DNA from: JANWHQ01 sp963775275
Lineage (GTDB): Bacteria; Pseudomonadota; Alphaproteobacteria; Caulobacterales; Caulobacteraceae
Assembly (NCBI GenBank): GCA_963775275.1
Contig: CAVZII010000005.1
Location: forward strand, 4,402,001-4,466,000
Length of the DNA stretch: 64,000 nt
Direction: 5' to 3'
The notes under the pieces were generated by a model. That model was given only the letters and a program-made list of their open reading frames with translations, was not told where the DNA came from and did not search any database. Of this stretch, positions 41,730-51,342 are shown in pieces. Each line of letters starts with the position of its first letter. Position 1 is the stretch's first letter. Position numbers and translations under genes: made by a program.

Positions 41730-42266
41730 CTAACGCGCTGCGGCGGCGCCCGGTCCTTCGACGAGCGCGAGCAGGCCCTCGAGCAGGGCCTGGGGGCTCG
41801 GCGGACAACCGCGGATGCGCAGGTCGACCGGGATCGCCTCGCCGACGCCGGCAAGGCAGGCATAGCCGCCGGCGAACATCCCGCCGTCCGCGGCGCAGTC
41901 GCCCGCCGCCACCACCCACTTGGGATCGGGTGTCGAGACCCAAGTCCGCTCGAGCGCCTCGCGCATGTTTGCGGTCACGGGGCCGGTGACCAGGAGCACG
42001 TCAGCGTGCCGGGGCGAGGCGACGAACCTCAGGCCGAAGCGCTCCAGGTCGTAGAAGGCGTTGTTCAGGGCGTGGATCTCGAGCTCGCAGCCGTTGCACG
42101 AGCCGGCGTCCACCTGGCGGATGGCGAGGCTGCGCCCGAGACGGCGATGAGCGGCGAGGTCGAGCCGGGCTGCGAGCTGGGCCAGGGCCGTCTCGTCGGC
42201 CGCGGGCGCCGGCTCGGTCAGCGGCCGGTTCAGGAGCCCGTCGAGAAGGAGCCTGGGCAGCGGCAT
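41730..42266 (-). CDS. NuoB/HyfI-like [4Fe-4S] subunit
   Basis: 178 residues. The four cluster cysteines are present: SCNGCELE (C57, C60), GDCAADGG (C124) and RGCPPSP (C154), as in NuoB and hydrogenase small subunits HycG/HyfI. The N-terminus shows no Tat signal, so the protein faces the cytoplasm. It overlaps the large-subunit gene by one base and is the last gene of the six-gene complex. Confidence 0.9.
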   Translation of the reverse strand: MPLPRLLLDGLLNRPLTEPAPAADETALAQLAARLDLAAHRRLGRSLAIRQVDAGSCNGCELEIHALNNAFYDLERFGLRFVASPRHADVLLVTGPVTANMREALERTWVSTPDPKWVVAAGDCAADGGMFAGGYACLAGVGEAIPVDLRIRGCPPSPQALLEGLLALVEGPGAAAAR

Positions 42267-43771
42267 CAGAGGTCGACCCCGGCGTAGGCGCAGTTGAACG
42301 ACTTGTTGCACAGGGGAAAGTCCGCGACGATGTTCCCTTCGATGCAGGCCTCCAGCAGGGGCCACTGGAACCAGGACGGGTCGCGCAGCCGGCAGCGCTC
42401 CACCCGACCGTCCGGCGCCACCCGAACCCAGGCCATGACCTCGCCGCGGAAACCCTCGACCAGGGCGATCCCTTCGCCGGGTCCCTGCGGCAGGTCGGTC
42501 ATGACCGGCCCCGACGGAAGCCGCTCCAGGATCCGGCCGATCAGGGCGAGGCTCTGCTCGACCTCGCCGATCCGGATGCGCACGCGGGCGTTGACGTCGC
42601 CGTCGTGGCGGACGGGGATGTGCAGCTCCAGCTCGTCATAGGGCGGATAGGGGAAGACGCGCCGGGCGTCGAACGGCCGCCCTGACGCGCGCCCGACGAA
42701 GCCGCCGGCGCCGAACCGGCGCGCAAGCTCGGGCTTGAGCACGCCGGTCCCGACCATCCGGTCCTGCAGCGAGGCGGTCCCGTCGTAGAGATCGACCAGG
42801 GCGGCGAACGGCCCCTTGATCGCCACGACCAGCCTCGAAAGGCCGGCCGCGCCTTCGGCGTCCAGGTCGACCGTGACGCCGCCGGGAACGATCCGGTCCA
42901 TCAGGAGGCGATGGCCGAAGGCGGCGGCATTGGCGCGAAGGACCATCTCGCGCAGCACGCCGAAGCGCGCGTGAGCGATGGCGAAGGCGGCGTCGTTGCA
43001 GACCGCGCCGATATCGCCGAGGTGATTGGCGAGCCGCTCGAGCTCGGCGATCAGGGCGCGGATCCAGACGGCCCTGGGCGGCGGCTGGACGTCAGCGGCC
43101 GCCTCCACCGCGCGGGCGAAGGCGAGCTGATAGGCCGCCGCGCTGTCGCCGGACACGCGGCCGGCGAGCCTGGCCGCCCGCTCGACCGGAGCGCCGGCCA
43201 GCCGGCCCTCGACCCCGCGGTGAAGGTAGCCGAGGCGCTCCTCCAGCCGCACGACCGTCTCGCCGGCGGCGGTGAAGCGGAAATGTCCGGGCTCGATGAT
43301 GCCGGCGTGCACCGGCCCGACCGGGATCTGGTGCAGGCTCTCGCCCTCGGACGGCAGGAAGGCGTAGGCCTCCCGTCGGCCAGGAGGCGTGGCGGCGCCC
43401 AGCGGCTGGCCGACAGTCCAGCGGCCGTGGTCGAGCCAGGGCCTGGCGTCCAGGGCGCCTTCGGGTTTCAGGCCGTAGAGGTCGAAGGCCGAGCGCTCCA
43501 GGCGGATCGCCGGCGGATGGACGGCGCCGATCGAGGGGAAGCCCGGGCGCGGGCAGTCCAGGCTGAGGACGCCGGCCTCGCGGGCCGCCTCGTCCGAAAG
43601 CGCCATGTGGACCCGGCCGGGCTCGGCCCAAAGGTCGAGCAGGGTGAGCCGACCGGCGACGAGCCGGTCAGCGGCCGCGCGCCACAGGATCCGGTCGGCG
43701 CGCACGCGGGCGAAGGGACGGCAGGCCCCGACCGCCTCGCCTCTCGCCAGAAGGTCGCCGAGCGCGCTCAT
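42266..43771 (-). CDS. HyfG/NuoCD-like large subunit lacking Ni-site cysteines
   Basis: 501 residues: a NuoC-like N-terminal third and a NuoD/hydrogenase large-subunit remainder (PVHAGIIEPGHFRFTAAGE, RLEERLGYLHRGVEGRL, RLANHLGDIGAVCNDAAF). Where HycE/HyfG have the CxxC nickel ligands, this protein has RLAGRVSGDSAAAYQLAF, and no DPCxxC pair is found at the C-terminus (DFPLCNKSFNCAYAG). It is therefore unlikely to be a [NiFe] hydrogenase. Complexes of this composition are called Ehr (energy-converting hydrogenase related). Confidence 0.88.
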   Translation of the reverse strand: MSALGDLLARGEAVGACRPFARVRADRILWRAAADRLVAGRLTLLDLWAEPGRVHMALSDEAAREAGVLSLDCPRPGFPSIGAVHPPAIRLERSAFDLYGLKPEGALDARPWLDHGRWTVGQPLGAATPPGRREAYAFLPSEGESLHQIPVGPVHAGIIEPGHFRFTAAGETVVRLEERLGYLHRGVEGRLAGAPVERAARLAGRVSGDSAAAYQLAFARAVEAAADVQPPPRAVWIRALIAELERLANHLGDIGAVCNDAAFAIAHARFGVLREMVLRANAAAFGHRLLMDRIVPGGVTVDLDAEGAAGLSRLVVAIKGPFAALVDLYDGTASLQDRMVGTGVLKPELARRFGAGGFVGRASGRPFDARRVFPYPPYDELELHIPVRHDGDVNARVRIRIGEVEQSLALIGRILERLPSGPVMTDLPQGPGEGIALVEGFRGEVMAWVRVAPDGRVERCRLRDPSWFQWPLLEACIEGNIVADFPLCNKSFNCAYAGVDL

Positions 43772-43778
43772 CCCCGCC

Positions 43779-45227
43779 TCATCCGAGCAGCCGCGCCACG
43801 TGCTCGAACCATTGGGCGAGCAGGGGCGGAAGATAGATCCCGGCGCCCAGGACCAGGGTCAGGTGGCCGAGCATGGGCAAGTAGGAGGCCTTGGACCGGC
43901 CCGTCCCGGGGCTCGGCGCGCCGAAGGCCATGGCGTTGAGCTGCATCAGGATCGCGCCGAAGGCCACGAGCAGGCCGACCGCCAGAATGACGGCCAGAAG
44001 CGGCTGATGGGCGAAGGCCGAGCTGACGATGAGGAACTCGCTGACGAAGACGCCGGACGGCGGAAGTCCCGCGATCGCCAGGGCGCCGCAGACCAGGAAC
44101 CAGCCGAGCGCAGGATGGGAGGAGGTGAGCCCGCGGATGTCGGCGATCTGTTGCGTCCCCTTCACCTGGGCGACGTGGCCGACGGTGAAGAAGATCGCGG
44201 ACTTGGTGAGGCTGTGCATGGTCATGTGGAGCAAGCCCGCGAAGTTGGCGAGCGGCCCGCCCATGCCGAAGGCGAAGGCGATGATCCCCATGTGCTCGAT
44301 GGAGGAGTAGGCGAACAGGCGTTTGATGTCGCGGCGGCGGTAGAGCATGAGCGCCGCGAACAGCAGCGAGGCCAGCCCCATGGTCATCATCAGGGGCCCG
44401 GGCGCGATCGCCGCGGGATTGGCCGCGAGCAGGAGCTTGAACCTCAGCACCGCATAGAGGGCGACGTTCAGCAGCAGGCCCGACAGCACCGCCGAGATCG
44501 GCGTCGGGCCCTCGGCGTGGGCGTCCGGCAGCCAGGCGTGAAGCGGCGCAAGGCCCACCTTGGTGCCGTAGCCGAGCAGCAGGAACACGAAGGCGACGTT
44601 CAGCAGGGCCGGATCGAACCTGGACGCCTTGCCGATCAGGATGGTCCAGACCATCCCGTCCAGCCCCTCGCCCACCACCGGGCGGGCGGCGACATAGACC
44701 AGGATGGTGCCGAACAGGGCGAGCGCGATGCCGACGCTGCCGAGGATGAAGTACTTCCAGGCGGCCTCGACCGCCTCCTGGGTGCGGTAGATCCCGACCA
44801 TCACCACGGTGGTCAGGGTGGCCATCTCGATCGCCACCCACATCAGCCCGATGTTGTTCGCCGAGAGCGCCAGGGTCATGGCGAACATCAGGAGCTGGTA
44901 CATGGCGTGGTAGAAGCGCAGCCGCCGCCGCGTGAGCCGCCCGATCTCGATCTCGTGGGCGATGTAGCTGGCGCTGAACAGGCTGGTGGTGAAGCCCACG
45001 AAGGCGTTCAGCACAATGAAGACGATGCTGAGGTCGTCGACCTGCAGGTAGAGGCCGGTCGGCGGCCGCTGGAACAGCAACGAGGCGGCGAGCGCGAAGG
45101 TCAGGCCGCTGGCGGCGACGTTGATCCGGGCGGCGAGACGGTAGCTGGGCGTGACGGCCAGGGTCGCGGCCGCCAGGAGCGGCAGGACGAGCACGAGCTG
45201 CAGCACGTTCAGGCCCGCGAGGATCAT
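43779..45227 (-). CDS. HyfF/NuoN-like proton-pumping subunit
   Basis: 482 residues with about 14 helices. Antiporter-like motifs: MWVAIEMATLTTVVMVGIYR (conserved Glu), GYGTKVGLAPLHAWLPDAHA (conserved Lys and His), RLFAYSSIEHMGIIAFAFG and LHMTMHSLTKSAIFFTVGHV. These are the proton-channel residues of complex I and hydrogenase-4 subunits. It overlaps HyfE by 4 bp. Confidence 0.9.
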   Translation of the reverse strand: MILAGLNVLQLVLVLPLLAAATLAVTPSYRLAARINVAASGLTFALAASLLFQRPPTGLYLQVDDLSIVFIVLNAFVGFTTSLFSASYIAHEIEIGRLTRRRLRFYHAMYQLLMFAMTLALSANNIGLMWVAIEMATLTTVVMVGIYRTQEAVEAAWKYFILGSVGIALALFGTILVYVAARPVVGEGLDGMVWTILIGKASRFDPALLNVAFVFLLLGYGTKVGLAPLHAWLPDAHAEGPTPISAVLSGLLLNVALYAVLRFKLLLAANPAAIAPGPLMMTMGLASLLFAALMLYRRRDIKRLFAYSSIEHMGIIAFAFGMGGPLANFAGLLHMTMHSLTKSAIFFTVGHVAQVKGTQQIADIRGLTSSHPALGWFLVCGALAIAGLPPSGVFVSEFLIVSSAFAHQPLLAVILAVGLLVAFGAILMQLNAMAFGAPSPGTGRSKASYLPMLGHLTLVLGAGIYLPPLLAQWFEHVARLLG

Positions 45228-45886
45228 CGCCGGCCCTCGCGGAAGAGGTCGAGCGCGCGCACGTCGACCGTCTCGAACCGCTCACGGATGCGGAACAGGA
45301 AGACGCCGATCACGATGAAGGCGATCAGCACGGAGAAGGCGACGCTGATCTCCACCACCAGCGGCATGCCCCTGGCGCCGGCGGCGGCGAGCACCAGCCC
45401 GTCCTCGAGCGACATGAAGCCGATGACGAGGCTCACGGCGTTGCGCCGCGTCACCATCATCAAGAGGCCGAGCAGGACGACCGACAGGGCGAAGGCCAGG
45501 TCCTCGCGCGCCAGGGGGCCGGCGCCGGGGGTGACCTTGAGCATCACCACGATCGAGAGCGCCACCAGGCACATGCCGGCCAGCATGGTGAGGCCGATCC
45601 CGACGACGGGCTCGATCTCGCGGTGGACGCCGAGGCGCCGGACCATCCGGTGCAGCGCCCAGGGGATGGCGACGGCCTTCAGGCCGAGCGCGATGAAGGC
45701 GGTGACGTAGAGATGGGGCGCATGCTGGACCTGGGCCTGCCAGGCGACGGACATGGCCAGCACGGCCGCGTGCGCGGCGAAGACGTTGATCAGGGCGGTT
45801 ATGCGGTCCTGATAGAGCAGCATGAAGCTGATCAGGACGAGGACGCCGGCCAGCATGTGGGCGACGTCGAAGCCGATCCCGCTCAT
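45224..45886 (-). CDS. HyfE-like membrane subunit
   Basis: 220 residues with about seven helices. LGLKAVAIPWALHRMVRRLG, TRRNAVSLVIGFMSLEDGLV and PLVVEISVAFSVLIAFIVIG match HyfE, which corresponds to an NuoK-like unit with an extra N-terminal part (conserved Glu in SLED and VEIS). The start overlaps the hyfC stop (ATGA). Confidence 0.85.
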   Translation of the reverse strand: MSGIGFDVAHMLAGVLVLISFMLLYQDRITALINVFAAHAAVLAMSVAWQAQVQHAPHLYVTAFIALGLKAVAIPWALHRMVRRLGVHREIEPVVGIGLTMLAGMCLVALSIVVMLKVTPGAGPLAREDLAFALSVVLLGLLMMVTRRNAVSLVIGFMSLEDGLVLAAAGARGMPLVVEISVAFSVLIAFIVIGVFLFRIRERFETVDVRALDLFREGRR

Positions 45887-46845
45887 CGCACGCCTCCCTG
45901 GGAGACGAACAGGAGCAGCACGGCCAGAAGGCCCAGCATGAGCCCGGCGCCGAGGAACTCGGGGACGCGGAAGACGCGCATCTTGGCGATCGAGGTCTCG
46001 AAGACGGCGAGCAGGACCGCGCCGACCGCGAGCTTGCCGGCGTAGGCGGCCACGCCCGCCACGTGCGCCGCCATGCCGGCGCCGGCGGGCGCCAGGCCCC
46101 ATGGGACAAAGATGCACGCGATCAGCGACAGGTAGAGCAGAAGCTTCAGCGAGCCGGCGAGCTCGATCACCGCCAGATGCCGGCCGGAGTACTCGAGCAC
46201 CATGGCTTCGTGGACCATGGTCAGCTCAAGGTGCGTGGCGGGGTTGTCGATGGGGATGCGGCCGTTCTCCGCCAAGGCCACCAGCACCAGGGCGATGAGG
46301 CCCATGCCGAGCGAGACGCGCAAGCCGACGTTCGTGGTCAGCATGTGCTCGGCGATGGTGGAGAGCTGGGAGGCGCCGGCGACCAGCGCCAGGGTGAAGA
46401 CGATCATCAGCATCGCCGGCTCGGCGAAGGAGGCGATCATCACCTCGCGGCTGGAGCCGATCCCGCCGAAGCTGGTCCCCACGTCCATGCCGGCCAGCGC
46501 CAGGAAGAACCTGGCCGCGCCGAGGAGCGCGATGATCGCGATCAGGTCGGCCGACCAGCTGAACATCAGGCCGGTGGCGAAGGTCGGGACCAGGGCGGCC
46601 GCCACCCAGGTGAAGGCGAAGATCAGATAGGGCGCGGTCCGGAAGAGCCAGGAAGCGTTCTCGGCCAGCACCGCCTCCTTGCGGCAGAGCCGGACGAGGT
46701 CGCGGTAGGGCTGCAGCAGCGGCGGCCCGCGCCGGCGCAGGAGCCGCGCCTTGACCGCGCGCACGAGACCCGTCAGCAGCGGCGCGAGGGCGAGGACCAG
46801 GGCCATCTGCACCCCCTGGACGGCGAGGGCGGCGATCAGAGCCAT
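45883..46845 (-). CDS. HyfC/NuoH-like membrane anchor subunit
   Basis: 320 residues, about eight helices. GPPLLQPYRDLVRLCRKEAV, DVGTSFGGIGSSREVMIASF, ALAENGRIPIDNPATHLELT and MVHEAMVLEYSGRHLAVIEL are the NuoH/HycD signatures of the subunit that couples the peripheral arm to the proton channels. Starts inside the last codons of hyfB (10-bp overlap). Confidence 0.9.
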   Translation of the reverse strand: MALIAALAVQGVQMALVLALAPLLTGLVRAVKARLLRRRGPPLLQPYRDLVRLCRKEAVLAENASWLFRTAPYLIFAFTWVAAALVPTFATGLMFSWSADLIAIIALLGAARFFLALAGMDVGTSFGGIGSSREVMIASFAEPAMLMIVFTLALVAGASQLSTIAEHMLTTNVGLRVSLGMGLIALVLVALAENGRIPIDNPATHLELTMVHEAMVLEYSGRHLAVIELAGSLKLLLYLSLIACIFVPWGLAPAGAGMAAHVAGVAAYAGKLAVGAVLLAVFETSIAKMRVFRVPEFLGAGLMLGLLAVLLLFVSQGGVR

Positions 46846-48845
46846 AGGGCCAGCACCAGAAGCAGGCCGACCAGGGCCAGGAAGACCAGGCTGAGGTAGC
46901 GGCGGATGGTGAGGAACTGCAGGCCGTTCATCCGGTCGGCCGCATAGCCGACGGCGCGGGCGATCGGGGCGTAGAGGCCTTCCCACACAGGATCGTGCAG
47001 CTCGACCTCGATGCTGGCGGGCCCGAGGTCGCCGGGCGGCGGCATGCGCACGCTTTCGCGCGCGCCGAAGACGGATGTCGCGAAGGCGCGGCGGATCGGC
47101 TGGGCGAAGCTCGCCGCCGTGTACTGGGTCGCGGGGCTCGGATCGGGGAAGCCGCAGTCCCAGGCCGGCGCGCGGCGCGTGGCGCGCGAGGCGAGGCGGT
47201 GGATGGCGTAGGCGGCGAGCGAGGCCGAGGCGACGATGAAGACCAGGACCAGAAGGCCGTTGTAGGAGCTGCGCGCCTCTGCGATCGGGGCGATGGTGAG
47301 CCAGCCGAGCCCGATCTGGGGCGCCACGCGCGCGCCCACGGTCGCCTGGACGGCGGGCGCGAGCGCGTCGATGGCCAGCGCCGGCAGGACGCCCAGAAGG
47401 ACGCAGAGGACGGCGAGCGCGGACATGGCCGCCAGCGAAAAGCCGTCGGTCTCGCGGGCGTTTCGGGCCGCCTCGCTGCGGGGGCGGCCGAGGAAGGTCA
47501 CGCCGAAGGCCTTGACGAAACAGGCGGCGGCGAGCGCGGCCGAGAGGGCGAGCAACGCCCCTACCGCGGGGGCGATGAGCTTCAGCGCCCAGGGGTCGAG
47601 GCGCGGGCTCACCAGGATCGCCTGGAAGGTCAGCCACTCGGAGACGAAGCCGTTCAGCGGCGGCAGGGCCGAGATTGCGACGCAGCCGACGAGGAAGACC
47701 AGCGCGGTCTTCGGCATCGGGCCGATCAGGCCGCCCAGCCGCTCCATGTCGCGCTCGCCCGTGGCGCCCAGCACCGCGCCCGAGCCGAAGAACAGCAGGC
47801 TCTTGAAGATCGAGTGGTTGAGCACGTGAAACAGCGCCGCCGTGGCGGCCAGGGCCGCGGCCCATCCCAGGTTCTGGGCCTTGAACGCCAGGGCGAGGCC
47901 AAGGCCGATGAAGATGATCCCGATGTTCTCGACCGTGTGGTAGGCCAGCAGCCGCTTCAGGTCGTGCTGCATCAGGGCGTAGAGCACGCCCAGCACCGCC
48001 GTGGCGCCCCCGAGCGCCAGGACCAGCGCCCCCTCCCACCAGGCCGGCGGCCCCAGAAGGTCGAAGGCGATCCGCATGAAGCCGTAGACCGCCACCTTGG
48101 TCATCACGCCGCTCATCAGCGCCGAGACGTGGCTGGGCGCCGCGGGGTGGGCCAGCGGCAGCCAGACGTGCAGCGGGACGAGGCCCGCCTTCGACCCCGC
48201 ACCCAGGATGGCGAGCAGCAGGACCAGCGCCTGCACGCCCGGCGAGGCCGAATGGCCGCGGATCGCGTCGAAGGCGTAGCCGCCGTCCGGCCCCGCCATC
48301 AGGCCAAAGGCCAGGAGCAGGCAGAGCGTCCCGAAGGACGCCATCAGGAAGTAGACGTAGCCCGCGTGGGCGTTGGCCGGATCGCGGCTGCGCGACATGA
48401 CCAGGGCCCAGGAGCTGAGGGACATGAACTCCCAGGCCACGAGGAAGGTGAAGGCGTCGTCGGCCAGCACCACCAGGTTCATCCCGGCGAGGAAGGCCGC
48501 ATAGAACGGCAGGACCCGGCCGGGCTCGGGCTCGTGGGCGCCGTAGCCCAGGGCGTAGAGGCTGGCGCCGGCGCCGCCGAGGTTGACCACGATCAGGAAG
48601 AAGGCGGCCAGGGCGTCGATGCGCAGGTGCGCGCCGAGCCAGGGCAGGCCGATGGGCAGGACCGCGCCGGCCTCGGCGAAAGGCTGCTCCAGCAGCATGG
48701 CCAGGGCGGCCGTCAGACCCAGGGCCGAGACCGCGAGACAGCCGCCGTAGAGCGCGCTGGAGACTCCCCGCCAGCGCCCGAACGCGACGGACAGGATCGC
48801 CAACGCGATGAATGCGGCAGGACAGGCCAGAGCGACGCCGGCCAT
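46836..48845 (-). CDS. HyfB/NuoL-like proton-pumping subunit
   Basis: 669 residues with about 16 helices. LVAWEFMSLSSWALVMSRSR (conserved Glu), AGSKAGLVPLHVWLPLAHPA (Lys, His), RLLAYHTVENIGIIFIGLG, LFHVLNHSIFKSLLFFGSGA (Lys) and NGFVSEWLTFQ identify hydrogenase-4 subunit B. It is the first structural gene of the complex and begins 3 bp after the XRE regulator gene, so the regulator is probably co-transcribed. Confidence 0.9.
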   Translation of the reverse strand: MAGVALACPAAFIALAILSVAFGRWRGVSSALYGGCLAVSALGLTAALAMLLEQPFAEAGAVLPIGLPWLGAHLRIDALAAFFLIVVNLGGAGASLYALGYGAHEPEPGRVLPFYAAFLAGMNLVVLADDAFTFLVAWEFMSLSSWALVMSRSRDPANAHAGYVYFLMASFGTLCLLLAFGLMAGPDGGYAFDAIRGHSASPGVQALVLLLAILGAGSKAGLVPLHVWLPLAHPAAPSHVSALMSGVMTKVAVYGFMRIAFDLLGPPAWWEGALVLALGGATAVLGVLYALMQHDLKRLLAYHTVENIGIIFIGLGLALAFKAQNLGWAAALAATAALFHVLNHSIFKSLLFFGSGAVLGATGERDMERLGGLIGPMPKTALVFLVGCVAISALPPLNGFVSEWLTFQAILVSPRLDPWALKLIAPAVGALLALSAALAAACFVKAFGVTFLGRPRSEAARNARETDGFSLAAMSALAVLCVLLGVLPALAIDALAPAVQATVGARVAPQIGLGWLTIAPIAEARSSYNGLLVLVFIVASASLAAYAIHRLASRATRRAPAWDCGFPDPSPATQYTAASFAQPIRRAFATSVFGARESVRMPPPGDLGPASIEVELHDPVWEGLYAPIARAVGYAADRMNGLQFLTIRRYLSLVFLALVGLLLVLALWL

Positions 48846-48848
48846 GCC

Positions 48849-49172
48849 TCAGTCCGTGTGTGCGCCGAGGATGGGGTCGGCCTCGACCTTGGCCTCGGCC
48901 GGACGCGAGACGATCGAGGGCTGGCTCATGCGCACGCCGCGGCCCCCGCCGGCGCTGGCCTCGCCCTCCCCGATCAGGGCCACGCCCGCGGCCTCCAGAG
49001 CCCCCAGGAGCTTCATCAGGGAATCCACATTGCCGCGGATCACGCCGTCACTGGTCTCCATGCGCTGGATGGTCGGAACCGAGAGGCCGCACAGCTCCGC
49101 CAACTGGCGCTGATCGATCCCCACCAGCGCCCGCGCGGCTCGCAGCTGTGCAGCAGTAATCATATCTGACAC
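48849..49172 (-). CDS. XRE-family regulator heading the Hyf-like operon
   Basis: 107 residues (or 104 if it starts at the ATG at 49163). ITAAQLRAARALVGIDQRQL and AELCGLSVPTIQRMETSDG form a Cro/CI-type helix-turn-helix; MKLLGALEAAGVALIGEGEA follows as usual in this small XRE group. The C-terminal tail is Ala/Gly-rich and unstructured. It lies 3 bp upstream of hyfB. Likely autoregulator of the complex operon. Confidence 0.87.
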   Translation of the reverse strand: MSDMITAAQLRAARALVGIDQRQLAELCGLSVPTIQRMETSDGVIRGNVDSLMKLLGALEAAGVALIGEGEASAGGGRGVRMSQPSIVSRPAEAKVEADPILGAHTD

Positions 49173-49341
49173 ATCACTATGTGGTGCTTACATGTCATGA
49201 TTTGGGGATAGGCCGCTAGTGGATTTTCGTTGCAGCCAGTCGGACCCGCCGCTCGGCGACGGCGAAGGATGGAACCCGACCACCGCCGGCCCGGCGGACG
49301 GCGACGCTGGAAACATCACATCCAGACACTATGGTGGACCC

Positions 49342-50118
49342 ATGAGACCGCGGCGCGCCCCGAAGATCCGGATGCTCATCGCCGTGGCGTCGTTATGGAG
49401 CGCCGGGCTCGTTCACGGAGCCGCCGCCGCGCCGAGCGCTGACGCCCTGATCAAGGCGGCCATCGACAACTGGCGGGCGGGAAGCTCGCGCACCGAGATC
49501 GCCATGACGGTGCACCGCCCGGCGTGGGAGCGTTCGCTGAAGATGACGGCCTGGACCCGGGGCGACGACGACGCCCTGGTCCGCTTCACCGCGCCGGCCA
49601 AGGACGCGGGCAACGCCACCCTCAAGCTCGGCGACGACACCTGGGTGTTCAATCCCAAGCTCAACCAGGTGATCAAGCTGCCCGCCAGCATGATGGGCCA
49701 GTCGTGGATGGGCTCGGACTTCTCGTACAACGACCTGTCCAAGGCCGACGACATCCTGACCGACTACACCCACAGGATCCTGGGCGCACAATCGAAGGGC
49801 GGCCACACGGTCTACTCGATCCAGGCGACGCCCAAGCCCGGCGCGCCGGTGGTCTGGGGCAAGCTCGTGGCCGAAGTGCGCGAGGACGGCGTGCTGGTCG
49901 GCGAGACCTACTTCGACCAGGACATGAAGCCGGTCAGGACCATGACCACCGACCAGATCGGTCCGTTGGGCGGGCGGCCCTATCCGAAGGTCATGACCAT
50001 GCGGCCCGCTGGCGAGCCCGGCAAGTGGACGCGCATCGAGACCACGGCCGGCCGGTTCGACCTTTCCCTGCCCGGGTATCTGTTCACCGTGTCCAACCTG
50101 CAGAACCCGAGGGACTGA
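49342..50118 (+). CDS. LolA-like outer membrane lipoprotein-sorting protein
   Basis: 258 residues from the ATG at 49342. Signal peptide to HGAAAA, then the LolA/LppX-like half-barrel pattern: RTEIAMTVHRPAWERSLKMT, GNATLKLGDDTWVFNPKLNQ, VIKLPASMMGQSWMGSDFSY and YFDQDMKPVRTMTTDQIGPL. Annotated in relatives as outer membrane lipoprotein-sorting protein. It opens a five-gene operon with two FtsX-type permeases, an ATPase and an outer-membrane protein, so it is probably the periplasmic carrier of a lipid or lipoprotein export route. Confidence 0.85.
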   Translation: MRPRRAPKIRMLIAVASLWSAGLVHGAAAAPSADALIKAAIDNWRAGSSRTEIAMTVHRPAWERSLKMTAWTRGDDDALVRFTAPAKDAGNATLKLGDDTWVFNPKLNQVIKLPASMMGQSWMGSDFSYNDLSKADDILTDYTHRILGAQSKGGHTVYSIQATPKPGAPVVWGKLVAEVREDGVLVGETYFDQDMKPVRTMTTDQIGPLGGRPYPKVMTMRPAGEPGKWTRIETTAGRFDLSLPGYLFTVSNLQNPRD

Positions 50119-50121
50119 TCC

Positions 50122-51342
50122 GTGCTCCTGGAGCTGGCGTGGCGGAACCTCTGGCGCCAGCCGCGCCGCTCGGTCCTGAGCCTGGTCTCCATCGTGCTCG
50201 CCTGCGTGGTCGCGGTCTTCCTGCTGTCGCTGCAGCGGGGCGCCTATGGGACGATGAAGGAGAACGTGCTGCGCTTGATCGACGGCTTCGCCCAGGTGCA
50301 GCCGGCGGGCTACGCCGAAGACCCGGACCTTCGAAAGACCATCGACGATCCGGCTGCGCTCGGCGCGCGCCTGGTCAAGGCCAGGGGCGTGACCGCCGCC
50401 GCGCCGCGGGCGGCGGCCTATGTCATCCTCGCCAACGGCGAACGCAGCTATGGCGCGGCCGCGCTCGGGGTCGATCCCGACAAGGAGCGCAAGGTCTCCT
50501 CCCTCGCCGCCACCATCGTGAGGGGACGCTACCTGACCCGTGAAGACGACGACGCCGTGGTGATCGGCCAGGGGCTGGCGCGGAACCTGAAGATCGCGCC
50601 GGGCGGCCGGCTGACCCTGCTCGGCGAGGCCCGGGACGGCTCGGTGGCGGCCGACGTGCTGCGGGTCGTGGGCGTCTTCTCCACCGGCGCGGCCCAGGCG
50701 GACCGCCAGCTGGTCGAGCTGCCGCTCGCAAGGTTCCAGGCAGACTTCGCCATGGACGGGCGGGTCAACCTGATCGTCCTGGCCGGCGCCCATCTGGGCG
50801 ATGTGCAGGCGAGCCTTCCCGAGCTTCGCCGCATCGCCCGGCCCGACGGGCTGGTCGTGCGCGGCTGGGCCGAACTGGAGCCCGCGCTGAACGACGTGAT
50901 CATCCTGGACGCCAGCTTCTCGGTGCTGCTCTACGTCAGCCTGGTGGTGCTGGTGGTGTTCATCATCCTGAACACCCTGCTGATGTCGGTGCTGGAGCGC
51001 ACGCGCGAGTTCGGGATGCTCTTGGCCATCGGCATGCGTCCGGCCCAGATCGGCCGGATGGTCTGGATCGAGCTCCTGATCCTGGCCGGGGGCGGGGCGG
51101 CGCTGGGCGCGGCGATCGGCGTCGCGCTCACCGCCTGGACGGCGATCCATGGCATCGCCTTCTCGGGCGCCGAGGCCCTGTTCTCGCAGTGGCATATGCC
51201 CTCGACCCTCTATCCGCGGCTGGACCCGGTCAGCGCCCTGGCCGGGCCGCTGGCCATCGCGGCCGCGATCGCCCTGGCGGGGACGGGCCCCTTCGCGCGG
51301 GTGATGCGGCTGAAGGCGGTCCCGGCGATGAGGGCGGCGTGA
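50122..51342 (+). CDS. LolC/E-like (FtsX domain) ABC permease 1
   Basis: 406 residues from a GTG start. N-terminal helix LAWRNLWRQPRRSVLSLVSI, a large periplasmic MacB-like domain (about 45-260), then three helices with the FtsX motif FSVLLYVSLVVLVVFIILNT, LMSVLERTREFGMLLAIGMR and a final helix ending MRLKAVPAMRAA. The stop overlaps the next start (GTGA). Confidence 0.87.
   Translation: MLLELAWRNLWRQPRRSVLSLVSIVLACVVAVFLLSLQRGAYGTMKENVLRLIDGFAQVQPAGYAEDPDLRKTIDDPAALGARLVKARGVTAAAPRAAAYVILANGERSYGAAALGVDPDKERKVSSLAATIVRGRYLTREDDDAVVIGQGLARNLKIAPGGRLTLLGEARDGSVAADVLRVVGVFSTGAAQADRQLVELPLARFQADFAMDGRVNLIVLAGAHLGDVQASLPELRRIARPDGLVVRGWAELEPALNDVIILDASFSVLLYVSLVVLVVFIILNTLLMSVLERTREFGMLLAIGMRPAQIGRMVWIELLILAGGGAALGAAIGVALTAWTAIHGIAFSGAEALFSQWHMPSTLYPRLDPVSALAGPLAIAAAIALAGTGPFARVMRLKAVPAMRAA

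Noticed and set aside
42266..43771. Functional [NiFe] hydrogenase
   Set aside because: The CxxC nickel-ligand motifs are absent from the large subunit and no maturation genes are present, so an Ehr-type assignment is safer.
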